Assembly (NCBI GenBank): GCA_964596165.1
Contig: CAZQTW010000074.1
Location: forward strand, 1-28,807
DNA length: 28,807 bases
From: CAYUQT01 sp964596165
GTDB taxonomy: Bacteria > Planctomycetota > Phycisphaerae > UBA1845 > JAFGLZ01
Direction of reading: 5' to 3'
The number at the start of each line of letters is the position of its first letter. The stretch's first letter is position 1. Positions 7,779-16,040 of the stretch are shown one piece after another. The notes beneath the pieces are model-generated. The model did not search any database and was not told where the DNA came from. It saw only the letters and a program-made list of their open reading frames with translations. A program made the translations under genes and the position numbers.

Positions 7779-9650
7779 TTGAGACAGATCGGCAGATGTG
7801 TTGGTGCTCTTGCGCTCGTTCTGAATGCCCGTGGGCTTTGCGGAGAGGCTGTGTCGCGGTCGGACCTCGGCACCAAGGTGAAGCTGCGGGTGCTGGTCGA
7901 CAAGGTCATGCAGCCCCAAGAGAAGTGGGTGACCAAGGAGTGGATGGTGAAGGCCACGGCCGAGGCGGGGTTCAATGCGTTATCCCCGCGGATCGGGCAC
8001 GAGCGACTTGACGAAGTCAAACAGGTGGCCGAATGGTGCCGGACGTACGGCATCTACTACATGCCGTGGATGCGAGGGTCTCTGGAGGCCCCCAGGGGTC
8101 GCGAGGCGGACGGCAAGCGGTATGTGCAGGCTCGGGGGGTCGAACAGCAATTGTGGAGTCCGAACTCGGACGAGTTCTGGGCCTGGACGCACCGGCATGT
8201 TCTCGAATACGCCAAGCTCGGTGTGGCCCATCGGAGCCTGATGGGCGTCTTCCTTGACTACGAGAACTACGCACCGGGGCGGGCGGAGAACTGTTACGGG
8301 CTTTCGTACGATGATCTCATTCTGACGAAGTTCGCGGAGTCGAAGGGTATCACGGCGCCGGTGCTGGACTTCGCCCAGCGCAAACCGTGGCTCGAAGAGA
8401 AGGGGCTGCACGAGGCGTTTTCGAGATTCCAGGTCGACCACTGGCGGGCGCGATGCCGGGCGCTGCGAGAGGCCGTCGATCGGATCGACCCGACGTTCCA
8501 GTTCTGTATCTACCCCGCGCCCGGCACGCCGTTCATGGTGCAGGGGGCCTATCCCGAGTGGGCGACGAAGCGGGCCCCGCTGATCCTCGCCGACGCGTCG
8601 ACCTATGGCCGGCCGACGCGACTCGGCGGTCAGGCCGCCTCGCTGGAGGCCAATCGCGAGAGGCTGATCAAGGGGATAGAGACTCCCCAAGCGGCGGGCA
8701 TACCGTACCTCTACATCGGCGGGATTGATCCGCTGGTCCGCGGCGCCGACCCGGAATTCTCGGGTAAGAACGCGGTGATGATCTCGGAGGCGACACATGG
8801 GTATTGGATCTTCTACGAAGGCCCGACGTACACGAAGCCGGACCATGTGGAGTACTGGAAGTGGTTTACGTGGGCGAATCGGGCCATCGAGCGGGCAGAC
8901 TTTGCCGTGTGGCGCGAGCCCCGGCAGGGCGGTGAAGACGTTCTCTCGGGGCTCGTGCGGCGGGCGGGTGAATCTCAGAGGCTGATCCCGCCGAAGGTCA
9001 CCGGTGTCACGGTCACGTACCCGCACGTTGCCCTTCGCGGAGAGAACATCTTGCTGTTGGCCGTCCGAAAGGGCCAGCGGGCCGAGATCCTGCTGCGGCA
9101 CCACCCCGTGAGTACCTATCAGGACTCGCTCTGTTGGGAGCTTCGGGACGGGCATATGAAGATGATCGGGTCTGGGAAGATCGCCCTTGGGAAAGAGGGT
9201 TTGGTCGCTTTCACACCCGAGTCCGACGGGCTTTACAACGTTGTTCTGTGTGCCGAGGGGTGTGCCTACTCGGTGGTTCAGTCGAACGTGCCTGTCGGCC
9301 TTTTCGCGGGCCAGGGTGTCTCTCTCATTCGTGGTGCGGAGCGGCTGTATTTCGCCGTACCCGACGGGGTTGAGCGGTTCACGGTGACGACACAAGGGGC
9401 TGGGCGGGAGACAGTTCGTGTCAACGTCTGTGATCCGGAGGGCAAGACGGCCGCCAGTGGGCAGACGACATTCAAGCAGAACCGCGTCCGGGTGACTGTG
9501 CGTCCCGGCGCCAATGCCGGCAAGACGTGGTCGCTGTCAATCGGTCGCGCGGACGAGGGCACACTGGAGGACAACCAAACCGCGCTGGATGTGAACGTTG
9601 CGCCGGTGCTTTCGTTTGTGCCGGATCAGGTGTTCTGCGTCGGGCGGTGA
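7779..9650 (+). CDS. Exported TIM-barrel glycosidase-like protein of unknown family
   Basis: 623 residues from a probable TTG start. A signal peptide (about 1-23, ending LCGEA) is followed by a region with TIM-barrel layout: KLRVLVDKVM, AEAGFNALSPR, YGIYYMPWMRG, LMGVFLDYENY, FQFCIYPAPGTPF, GIPYLYIGGIDPL. The acid pair in FLDYENY (Asp160, Glu162) at the end of a predicted beta strand, many aromatic residues and WSPNSDEFWAW resemble retaining-type glycoside hydrolase folds, but I cannot assign a CAZy family. The last 230 residues (from about 390) are beta-rich and may form one or two sandwich domains. It lies 42 bases after the chimeric remnant and downstream of the GH106-like gene, so a role in the same glycan breakdown is plausible. 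ATG 7764, five codons upstream, is the alternative start. Confidence 0.7.
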   Translation: MRQIGRCVGALALVLNARGLCGEAVSRSDLGTKVKLRVLVDKVMQPQEKWVTKEWMVKATAEAGFNALSPRIGHERLDEVKQVAEWCRTYGIYYMPWMRGSLEAPRGREADGKRYVQARGVEQQLWSPNSDEFWAWTHRHVLEYAKLGVAHRSLMGVFLDYENYAPGRAENCYGLSYDDLILTKFAESKGITAPVLDFAQRKPWLEEKGLHEAFSRFQVDHWRARCRALREAVDRIDPTFQFCIYPAPGTPFMVQGAYPEWATKRAPLILADASTYGRPTRLGGQAASLEANRERLIKGIETPQAAGIPYLYIGGIDPLVRGADPEFSGKNAVMISEATHGYWIFYEGPTYTKPDHVEYWKWFTWANRAIERADFAVWREPRQGGEDVLSGLVRRAGESQRLIPPKVTGVTVTYPHVALRGENILLLAVRKGQRAEILLRHHPVSTYQDSLCWELRDGHMKMIGSGKIALGKEGLVAFTPESDGLYNVVLCAEGCAYSVVQSNVPVGLFAGQGVSLIRGAERLYFAVPDGVERFTVTTQGAGRETVRVNVCDPEGKTAASGQTTFKQNRVRVTVRPGANAGKTWSLSIGRADEGTLEDNQTALDVNVAPVLSFVPDQVFCVGR

Positions 9651-9906
9651 TAGGAGCGGGGGACATGTCACCCACGGAATTCAGGGGTCAGGAGCCGTGG
9701 CCGAGGAGAGCTTACGCAGAGGCGGAAAGCTCGCTGAGGTGAAGACACCCAATCAGTCCATATGCTTGCCCAGAATACAGTTGGGGAGTGCGAAGCCATC
9801 TGCCCCAGTGATTCGCCACAGGTCGTTGCGTAGGGGGGTGAAAGGGATATAATTAATAGACGTTCACGCCAGCAACTCCACCTGCCGGCCTTTAAGGAAC
9901 CGACCT
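9651..9906. other. Intergenic region with inverted repeat and promoter
   Basis: About 256 bases with no gene. An inverted repeat, CCACGG (9672-9677) and CCGTGG (9695-9700), lies just after the TIM-barrel gene; it has no T-run. The second half carries the promoter listed separately. Confidence 0.4.
9826..9853 (+). promoter_or_regulatory. Probable sigma-70-type promoter for the DUF3300/DUF2950 genes
   Basis: A perfect TATAAT (9848-9853) sits in an AT-rich island, striking in this GC-rich DNA. TTGCGT (9826-9831) lies 16 bases upstream and matches the first three bases of the -35 consensus. Transcription would start near 9860, leaving about 47 bases before ATG 9907. Confidence 0.5.
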
Positions 9907-11538
9907 ATGCTCCCGTGCGAGACCATTAGCCGAGTGGGTTGTGGTGTCCTCGTCCTGTGGGCCGCTGCAGGTATCGCCGCCGGGCAGGAAGACTACCTAA
10001 CCTTGGCGGACGATACCACGATAACGATACCCAAGCTTTCCCCCGAGGAGCTGGAGGAATTGCTCGCGCCTATTGCGCTGTACCCGGATGCCCTGCTGGC
10101 GCAGATTCTTGCCGCTTCGACCTACCCCGCGGACGTCGTTTTGGCTAACCGGTGGGTTCAGGAGAAGCGCGACCCGGCCACTCTCGACGAACGCGACTGG
10201 GACCCGAGCATCAAGGCACTGACGCAGTTTCCGACGGTCCTGAAGATGATGGACGAGCAATTGGAGTGGACCTCCCAGCTTGGTGAAGCCTATTTGAACC
10301 AGCCGGAAGACGTGATGGCCGCCGTCCAGTCGCTTCGCGCCAAGGCCAGGGCGGCCGGCAGTCTTTCGGACACGCCCGAGCAGAGGATTGTCGTCGAAGA
10401 GAGGGTCATTCAGATCGTGCCGGCGAATCCGGAGATCATCTACGTTCCGGTTTACAGTCCGCAGGTGGTCTATGTGCCGAGCGCGACGCCCCCGCCCGTT
10501 CCGGTGAGGTTCGGCCTCGGGATCCGACTGGGCGCATGGGCCAATCTGGGATGTGACTGGATCCGCAGGTGCGTTTACTACGACCGGTGGCGGGGGCCTG
10601 GGTACGTATACCGGACGCGGACAGACGGCCACAGAGAATCCGTTCACGTGACGCCGCCACCTTCCGCGTCGTACCGAGGGGCATCGCCCGGTTGGGAGGG
10701 GCAGCGATGGAGCCGGGATGGCCGCCGCGGTCCCCCTCCGCGTGGCGGTACCTGGATCAGCCAGGTTCGGAGGGGAGAGGGCTACCGAGGGCACGACAAG
10801 CCACCGTCCGGAACGCCGATCTTGGTCCGTCCGGGGGCGGGCATCACTCCGGCGGTCACACGGAGGGATGACGACGATCGCAAACCGAGAAGCGTGTTCA
10901 ATCCGCCGCAACATGCGGGCGAGGTGGACCGGTTCAGTGGTCGTGGTCAGTCAAGCCGCGAAGGAATGAGAGGAAGGACGGGCTCCGGCGCGTCCGGTCA
11001 GCAGCCGCAACGCGATCGCCAGTCTCCGTCGGTCACCGCGGGCGGTTCGAGTGCGGTCCACTCGCCGCCACCGCTCACCGGTGTCGGCTCTACCGTTCGA
11101 ACACCTCAGACTCCGAGCGTGATTACTCCTCCACCGGTTCAACGCACTCGTGACGCTTCGGTTCGAACGCCGCAGACGCCGAGGACGGTTAGTCCCCTGC
11201 AAGCTGTGCGAAATCTAGGTGCTGCCATACGGACCCAGTCGACACCGAGCGCATTCAGCACTCGGCAGTCCGGTAGCGAGGTGCGAAGCTTCAGCACCCG
11301 AGGGTTGTCCAGTCGCGGCGGGACCGGGCAGACAAACAGCGGCTCTCGGAGCGACGCCGGCTCGCAGGGGGGAAGCAGCGGGTTGCGAAGCGTGACCGGA
11401 TCGAAGGGGCCCAGCGGGGGATCGCAAGGAGCCGCTGCGGCGCCGTCGGGCGGAGGGACTCGGGGGGGCGGGCTCAGAGGAGGCAGTGGCGGGCAAGGGG
11501 GACGTGGGTCCGAGGGGAGCAGTGCCCCACGACGCTGA
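9907..11538 (+). CDS. DUF3300 family exported protein with long disordered tail
   Basis: 543 residues. A signal peptide (about 1-26, ending GIAAG) precedes a DUF3300 domain at about residues 43-195, recognised by LSPEELEELLAPIALYPDAL, LLAQILAASTYPADVV, RDWDPSIKALTQFPTVL and the closing PANPEIIYVPVYSPQVVYVP. The remaining 340 residues are low-complexity, rich in Ser, Gly, Arg, Thr and Pro, with a Gly/Ser/Arg-rich end and several imperfect RTPQTPS-type repeats; most is probably disordered. AAGGA at 9895-9899 supports ATG 9907. The molecular function of DUF3300 is unknown. It is commonly found beside DUF2950, as here, and export to the envelope is inferred from the leader. Confidence 0.9.
   Translation: MLPCETISRVGCGVLVLWAAAGIAAGQEDYLTLADDTTITIPKLSPEELEELLAPIALYPDALLAQILAASTYPADVVLANRWVQEKRDPATLDERDWDPSIKALTQFPTVLKMMDEQLEWTSQLGEAYLNQPEDVMAAVQSLRAKARAAGSLSDTPEQRIVVEERVIQIVPANPEIIYVPVYSPQVVYVPSATPPPVPVRFGLGIRLGAWANLGCDWIRRCVYYDRWRGPGYVYRTRTDGHRESVHVTPPPSASYRGASPGWEGQRWSRDGRRGPPPRGGTWISQVRRGEGYRGHDKPPSGTPILVRPGAGITPAVTRRDDDDRKPRSVFNPPQHAGEVDRFSGRGQSSREGMRGRTGSGASGQQPQRDRQSPSVTAGGSSAVHSPPPLTGVGSTVRTPQTPSVITPPPVQRTRDASVRTPQTPRTVSPLQAVRNLGAAIRTQSTPSAFSTRQSGSEVRSFSTRGLSSRGGTGQTNSGSRSDAGSQGGSSGLRSVTGSKGPSGGSQGAAAAPSGGGTRGGGLRGGSGGQGGRGSEGSSAPRR
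11092..11250 (+). repeat. Imperfect coding repeats, three VRTPQTP-type units
   Basis: Within the DUF3300 tail three related units occur: TVRTPQTPSV (from about 11092), SVRTPQTPRTV (from about 11158) and AIRTQSTPSA (from about 11224), spaced 22 residues apart. They suggest tandem duplication of a 66-base unit followed by divergence. Confidence 0.55.
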
Positions 11539-11637
11539 CGGATGAACGCGCATTCAACCTCGAGCCCCGGTTTATGGAGTGAGGGGTCTCCGGTCAGATG
11601 ACGGACACGTGAGATCGCTGCTGAAAGGACAATACTG

Positions 11638-12612
11638 ATGACGCTCATGATCCGGATGTGTGTATGTACGGCGTTTCCGGCGCTGGTTTCTGTCTCCGTA
11701 CTGCCGTTCGCAGGCCGCGCCACGGCGGCGGATTCGACCGCCACGACACGGGTCGCCGAGTCGCAACAGGTCTTTTCGACACCTGAAGAGGCGGTCAAGG
11801 CATTGCAGGAGGCGACGGCAGCCCGCGACAGAGCGGCGTTGCGGAGGATCTTCGGCTCTTCGCTGAGGGAGCTCTTGTCGTCGGACGACACGCGGAATGC
11901 GCATGACTGTGCCGCGTTTGCACAGGATTTGGCCGAGACGTCCACTCTGGTCAATGAGGGTGAAGGGCGCGTGACGCTTACGGTGGGCAGGAGCAACTGG
12001 CCTTTCCCCGTTCCGATCGTCCGGAGGGACGGCACGTGGTTTTTCGACACTCAGGCCGGTAGGGAGGAGATACTCAATCGTCGCATCGGCGAGAACGAGT
12101 TGAACACAATCGAGGTTTGCAGGGCCTGTGTGTTGGCGCAGCGCGAGTACTTTGCGCGAGATTGGGACAACGACGACGTTTTTGAGTATGCCCAACGTTT
12201 CCGAAGCACGCCGGGCAAGAAGGACGGCTTGTACTGGCCCGTGGCCGGGGATGAGGAGCCAAGCCCGCTCGGTCCGCTTGTGGCTCAGGCCCATGCCGAG
12301 GGGTACGGCAAGAAGGAGGGCGAGAAATCAGAGAAGCGCTCTCCGTACCACGGGTACTACTTCAAGATCCTTACGAAGCAGGGCATGAACGCCCCGGGCG
12401 GGAAGTACGATTACGTCATCAACGGCCACATGATCGGCGGTTTCGCGATCGTGGCGTGGCCGGCGGAGTACGGTTCGAGCGGGATCATGACGTTCATCGT
12501 CAACCAGCGCGGCAAGGTCTACCAGAAGGACCTCGGACCCAATACGGCGGAGATCGGGAAGGAGATGACGGAATACAATCCCGACGGGGAGTGGACGCTC
12601 GTGAGGGACTAG
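11638..12612 (+). CDS. DUF2950 family exported protein
   Basis: 324 residues. The signal peptide (about 1-31, ending ATAADS) is followed by a DUF2950 domain over nearly all the rest: FSTPEEAVKAL, GRSNWPFPVPIVRRDGTWFF, FDTQAGREEILNRRIGENEL, AQREYFARD, GLYWPV, YHGYYFKILTKQG and FIVNQRGKVYQKDLG. Domain length and motif order are complete. AAAGGA at 11625-11630 precedes the ATG at a good distance. It starts 99 bases after the DUF3300 gene on the same strand, so the two are likely one transcript. The family has no known activity; conserved co-occurrence with DUF3300 suggests a shared periplasmic or envelope role. Confidence 0.9.
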   Translation: MTLMIRMCVCTAFPALVSVSVLPFAGRATAADSTATTRVAESQQVFSTPEEAVKALQEATAARDRAALRRIFGSSLRELLSSDDTRNAHDCAAFAQDLAETSTLVNEGEGRVTLTVGRSNWPFPVPIVRRDGTWFFDTQAGREEILNRRIGENELNTIEVCRACVLAQREYFARDWDNDDVFEYAQRFRSTPGKKDGLYWPVAGDEEPSPLGPLVAQAHAEGYGKKEGEKSEKRSPYHGYYFKILTKQGMNAPGGKYDYVINGHMIGGFAIVAWPAEYGSSGIMTFIVNQRGKVYQKDLGPNTAEIGKEMTEYNPDGEWTLVRD

Positions 12613-13385
12613 GGCGTTCTACCACGTTGTGGGGGCGAAACGCAGCGGTTGAGAGTGTGCAGTCGGCACTTGCGTGCGGCGGCGAACAAAACCTTGCGCG
12701 GGGTTGGAGAGGTAGCTGAAGCGAAGACGGGGGTCGGTATGCGAGACGTGCAGTCCCACGTGGGGCTCGGCGTTGCCTATGGCCGACTCTGTGTGGACCT
12801 CTTGGCAGGGTGAACGAAGGGCTTGTGGACCAGCCACGTGTTACCGGACGCTTGGTGGGAGGGGTGAGGGGGCTTTTGCGCCGGTCAACCGCAACGACAC
12901 CGTCGGCGATGGCGGAGATGTGGTTTACTGGTTTTCCCTCACGCGTTCTTCTTGGAGGGGTTGACGCATCGGGAGGGCTGATTTCGAGCGGCCATCAGGG
13001 CCACTCGTGAAGGCGGGTGCGGCGTGTGGAAAGCGATCGGGGCGAAGGGGGTAGATACGGGTTCCTGAGTTCGCAAGTGTCCTTTGTTTTTTCGCTGTTC
13101 ACTTGGTTGCCACAAATACTGGGCGTGCGGGGCGCAGAGTAGCGGCTCTTGAGAATCGCCCGAAGCTGCAATTCCAGGTGTTTCAGAGATAGAAGCTCTG
13201 TTGCGCGCTTAAGTCAGGTGTTATCACTTCCGAAGAAGAGAGAGATGCGGTGGTGCAGTCCCACCGTCGTTGGGGGGAGCGCGGCGATCGCGTGGCGTGT
13301 GCTGCTCATGCGACCATGATCTTCCGCATCCGACGTTGGCGTGGACGAGCACCGAGGCATCAGCCGGGTTGATCAGGGACATGTG
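12613..13385. other. Long intergenic region upstream of the sensor kinase
   Basis: About 770 bases with no gene I can support. It contains a palindrome CCCACGTGGG (about 12754-12763), a 12-base direct repeat GTGCAGTCCCAC (12748-12759 and 13253-13264, close to chance expectation), and a 24-codon open frame from ATG 12738 without a good ribosome-binding site. No tRNA or recognised riboswitch is visible. The length would allow a regulatory leader or small RNA, but nothing proves one. Confidence 0.4.
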
Positions 13386-15938
13386 ATGTCCACACTCGTC
13401 ACGATTGGGTTGACCCTGGTTGCGGTCGTTGCGGTATTGGCGGCCGCGGGTGTGGAGGGGCTCTTCGCCCTTGTCTGCGGAGTGGTTCTGGCGGTGTTTG
13501 TCTTTGCGCCGATTCGCCGGACCGTCATCCGTTCTGTCCGAGCACCTGCAAGACGAAGCGAGCACGATTCGAACACGCTGAAGGGGCGCGAGTACCTTCT
13601 TGAGGGTTTCACGGACCTCAGCGAACGCCACCGAACCAGGGAAGCGCTGGACCAGCGCATCGTCGAGTTAACGCGTGCGTTGGGCGACGCATCGGGTTGG
13701 CGTCTCGACGATTTGTTCAACATGAAGGAGATCCAGGGGATCCAGGATGCCTTTGCCGAGGCGACGGGCGTCGCGTCCATTATCACCGATCCGGAGGGGC
13801 GTCCGCTAACGCGGCCCAGCAACTTTTGTCATTTGTGCAAGAACGTCATTCGCAAGACGGAGAAGGGACTTGCGGACTGTCGGCATTCGGACGCCGTGCT
13901 GGGGCGCATGAGCCCCGGGGGGCCGATCGTCCGGCCCTGCCTCGGTGTGGGGCTGTTGAGTAGCGGTACGAGCATCTGCGTGGGAGAACGACATATCGCC
14001 AACTGGCTGGTCGGCCAGGTGCTGGATGAGGATGCGGACGAGGAAGCGATGCTCCGCTACGCCGGTGAGATCGGCGCGGACGAGAAGGAGTTCCGCGAGG
14101 CGCTCTCGAAGGTCACGCGGATGCCGAAGGATCAATTCACGAAGGTGGCGCAGGCACTCCACCGGATTGCCAAGTTGCTGTCGTTGCAGGCGGTTCAGAA
14201 CGTCTGGCAGGCCCATGAGATTGCGGAGCGCTGGCGTGCGGAGGAAGCCCTGCGTGAGAGCGAGACCAAGTACCGCGAATTGGTCGAGAACGCAAACAGC
14301 ATCATCATCCGTACCGACGGAGAAGGCCGCATTACCTTTCTGAACGAATTCGCGGAGCAGTTTTTCGGTTACTCGCGGGACGAGATCCTGGGCAAGAACC
14401 TTCTGGGGACGCTCGTTCCTTCCGATGAGTCCTCCGGTCACAATCTCCGCGCGCTGCTCCAAGGCCTCCACGAGCATCCCGAACGGCACACCTATGTTGA
14501 GAGTGAGAACATGTGTCGTGACGGCAGGCGGGTTTGGATCGGGTGGACCAACCGTCCGACCTTTGATGAGTTCGGGAGGCTGGTGGAGGTGTTGTCCGTC
14601 GGCAGTGACGTGACCGAGCGGAAGCTCGCCAAGGAGTCGGCCGAGCAGGCCAAGGCGCGTCTTGAGGCGACCAACCGAGAACTGGAGTTGGCAATCGATC
14701 GGGCGAATCAGATGGCGTTGGCGGCCGATGTGGCGAACAGATCGAAGAGCGAATTCCTCGCCAACATGAGCCATGAGATTCGTACTCCCATGACGGCCAT
14801 CCTTGGTTACAACGATTTGATGCTCGATCCGAGTCAGACTCCGGAGGAACGGGCGGAATGCGTCCAGACCATTCGGCGTAATGGTGAGCACCTTCTCAGT
14901 ATCATCAATGACATCCTTGACCTGTCGAAGGTGGAAGCGGGCAAGATGACGCTGGAGATCGCCGAGTGTTCTCCGCATCAGATTGTGGCGGAGGTGGCCT
15001 CGCTGATGCGAGGACGCGCGGTGGGCAAGGGTCTGGGATTTGAAGTTCGGTACGCCGGTCCGATTCCGGTGAGCATCAACAGCGACGCGACAAAGATACG
15101 GCAGATCCTTATCAATCTCATCGGGAATGCGATCAAGTTCACCGACGCCGGTTGCGTCACGTTGATTGTGCGGATGGCGGAAGCGGTTGAAGGGTCGGAA
15201 CCTCGCCTGGCGTTTGAGGTGATCGACACCGGGATCGGCATTGCTTCGAACCAGATCGACGGCTTGTTCAAGCCGTTTGTCCAAGTGGACAGCTCCACGA
15301 CCCGGCGGTTCGGAGGGACGGGATTGGGATTGGCGATCAGCGGTCGTTTGGTGGCGATGCTTGGCGGCGAGATTACCGTTCAAAGCGAGCCGGGCAAGGG
15401 CAGCCGGTTCGCTTTTACGATTCGGACCGGACCGTTGGACGGCGTGGAGATGATCTCTTCTTCTCACGAGGCTCTGCCCGCGCGGAACGCGGCCCGAGTC
15501 GAGCAGAGGAGCGGCACGGCGAGGGGACGGGTTCTGTTGGTTGAAGACGGCCCCGACAACCAGCGGCTGATTGCATTCATGCTGAAGAAGGCCGGGGCTC
15601 ATGTTGAGGTCGCCGACAACGGTCGCATCGGTGTCGACAAGGCGATGGCCGCCATGGAGGCCGGACGGCCGTTCGACTTGGTCTTGATGGACATGCAGAT
15701 GGCCGTTTTGGACGGCTACGCAGCGACGCGGGAGCTGCGTGAGAGGGGGTATACGCGGCCGATCGTTGCCCTTACGGCGCATGCGATGGAACGTGATCGG
15801 CAGAAGTGTTTGCAGATCGGATGCGACGATTTCCTCACGAAACCGATTGATCGAGATAGGCTACTCTCGCTGGTTGCGAGCCATCTTCGAAGCGAGGAGG
15901 TCCGGTGGGCCAAGGCGCCGTCGCCGGTCGGTTCGTAG
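13386..15938 (+). CDS. PocR-PAS hybrid sensor histidine kinase with receiver domain
   Basis: 850 residues from ATG 13386 (AGGGA upstream; the in-frame GTG 13341 has none). Two short hydrophobic segments (about 3-21 and 25-43) tether the N-terminus. A PocR-type sensory domain follows at about 107-272, with LFNMKEIQGIQDAFAEATGV and cysteines C148-x2-C151, C165, C185 and C198. Then come a PAS domain (about 292-412), a coiled linker, HisKA with FLANMSHEIRTPM (phospho-acceptor His463), HATPase with N box around Asn581, DTGIGI (614-619) and GGTGLGLA (643-650), and a receiver with Asp769 and Lys819. All catalytic residues are present. PocR domains have been proposed to bind small hydrocarbon derivatives such as propanediol. 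Phosphate would pass from His463 to Asp769; no HPt or separate response regulator is encoded in the window. Confidence 0.92.
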   Translation: MSTLVTIGLTLVAVVAVLAAAGVEGLFALVCGVVLAVFVFAPIRRTVIRSVRAPARRSEHDSNTLKGREYLLEGFTDLSERHRTREALDQRIVELTRALGDASGWRLDDLFNMKEIQGIQDAFAEATGVASIITDPEGRPLTRPSNFCHLCKNVIRKTEKGLADCRHSDAVLGRMSPGGPIVRPCLGVGLLSSGTSICVGERHIANWLVGQVLDEDADEEAMLRYAGEIGADEKEFREALSKVTRMPKDQFTKVAQALHRIAKLLSLQAVQNVWQAHEIAERWRAEEALRESETKYRELVENANSIIIRTDGEGRITFLNEFAEQFFGYSRDEILGKNLLGTLVPSDESSGHNLRALLQGLHEHPERHTYVESENMCRDGRRVWIGWTNRPTFDEFGRLVEVLSVGSDVTERKLAKESAEQAKARLEATNRELELAIDRANQMALAADVANRSKSEFLANMSHEIRTPMTAILGYNDLMLDPSQTPEERAECVQTIRRNGEHLLSIINDILDLSKVEAGKMTLEIAECSPHQIVAEVASLMRGRAVGKGLGFEVRYAGPIPVSINSDATKIRQILINLIGNAIKFTDAGCVTLIVRMAEAVEGSEPRLAFEVIDTGIGIASNQIDGLFKPFVQVDSSTTRRFGGTGLGLAISGRLVAMLGGEITVQSEPGKGSRFAFTIRTGPLDGVEMISSSHEALPARNAARVEQRSGTARGRVLLVEDGPDNQRLIAFMLKKAGAHVEVADNGRIGVDKAMAAMEAGRPFDLVLMDMQMAVLDGYAATRELRERGYTRPIVALTAHAMERDRQKCLQIGCDDFLTKPIDRDRLLSLVASHLRSEEVRWAKAPSPVGS

Positions 15939-16040
15939 CGGAATCGAATCAACAGAATCCTCACGTTTTCCGTACCCACCTGCGGTCGGCGGCGATCGTT
16001 TTTCCCGTGACCGATTCCCGCGAGATCGCACGCTCTTGGG

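Noticed and set aside
12738..12812. 24-codon open frame beginning MRDVQSHVGLG
   Set aside because: No good ribosome-binding site, no recognisable similarity, and a frame this short is expected by chance in GC-rich DNA.
12748..13264. 12-base direct repeat GTGCAGTCCCAC, 505 bases apart
   Set aside because: Exact 12-mers repeated in a window of this size are expected many times by chance, and the flanks do not extend the match.
13806..15782. 658-codon minus-strand open frame opposite the sensor kinase
   Set aside because: Shadow of the PocR/HisKA/HATPase/REC gene, which has every catalytic motif in order.
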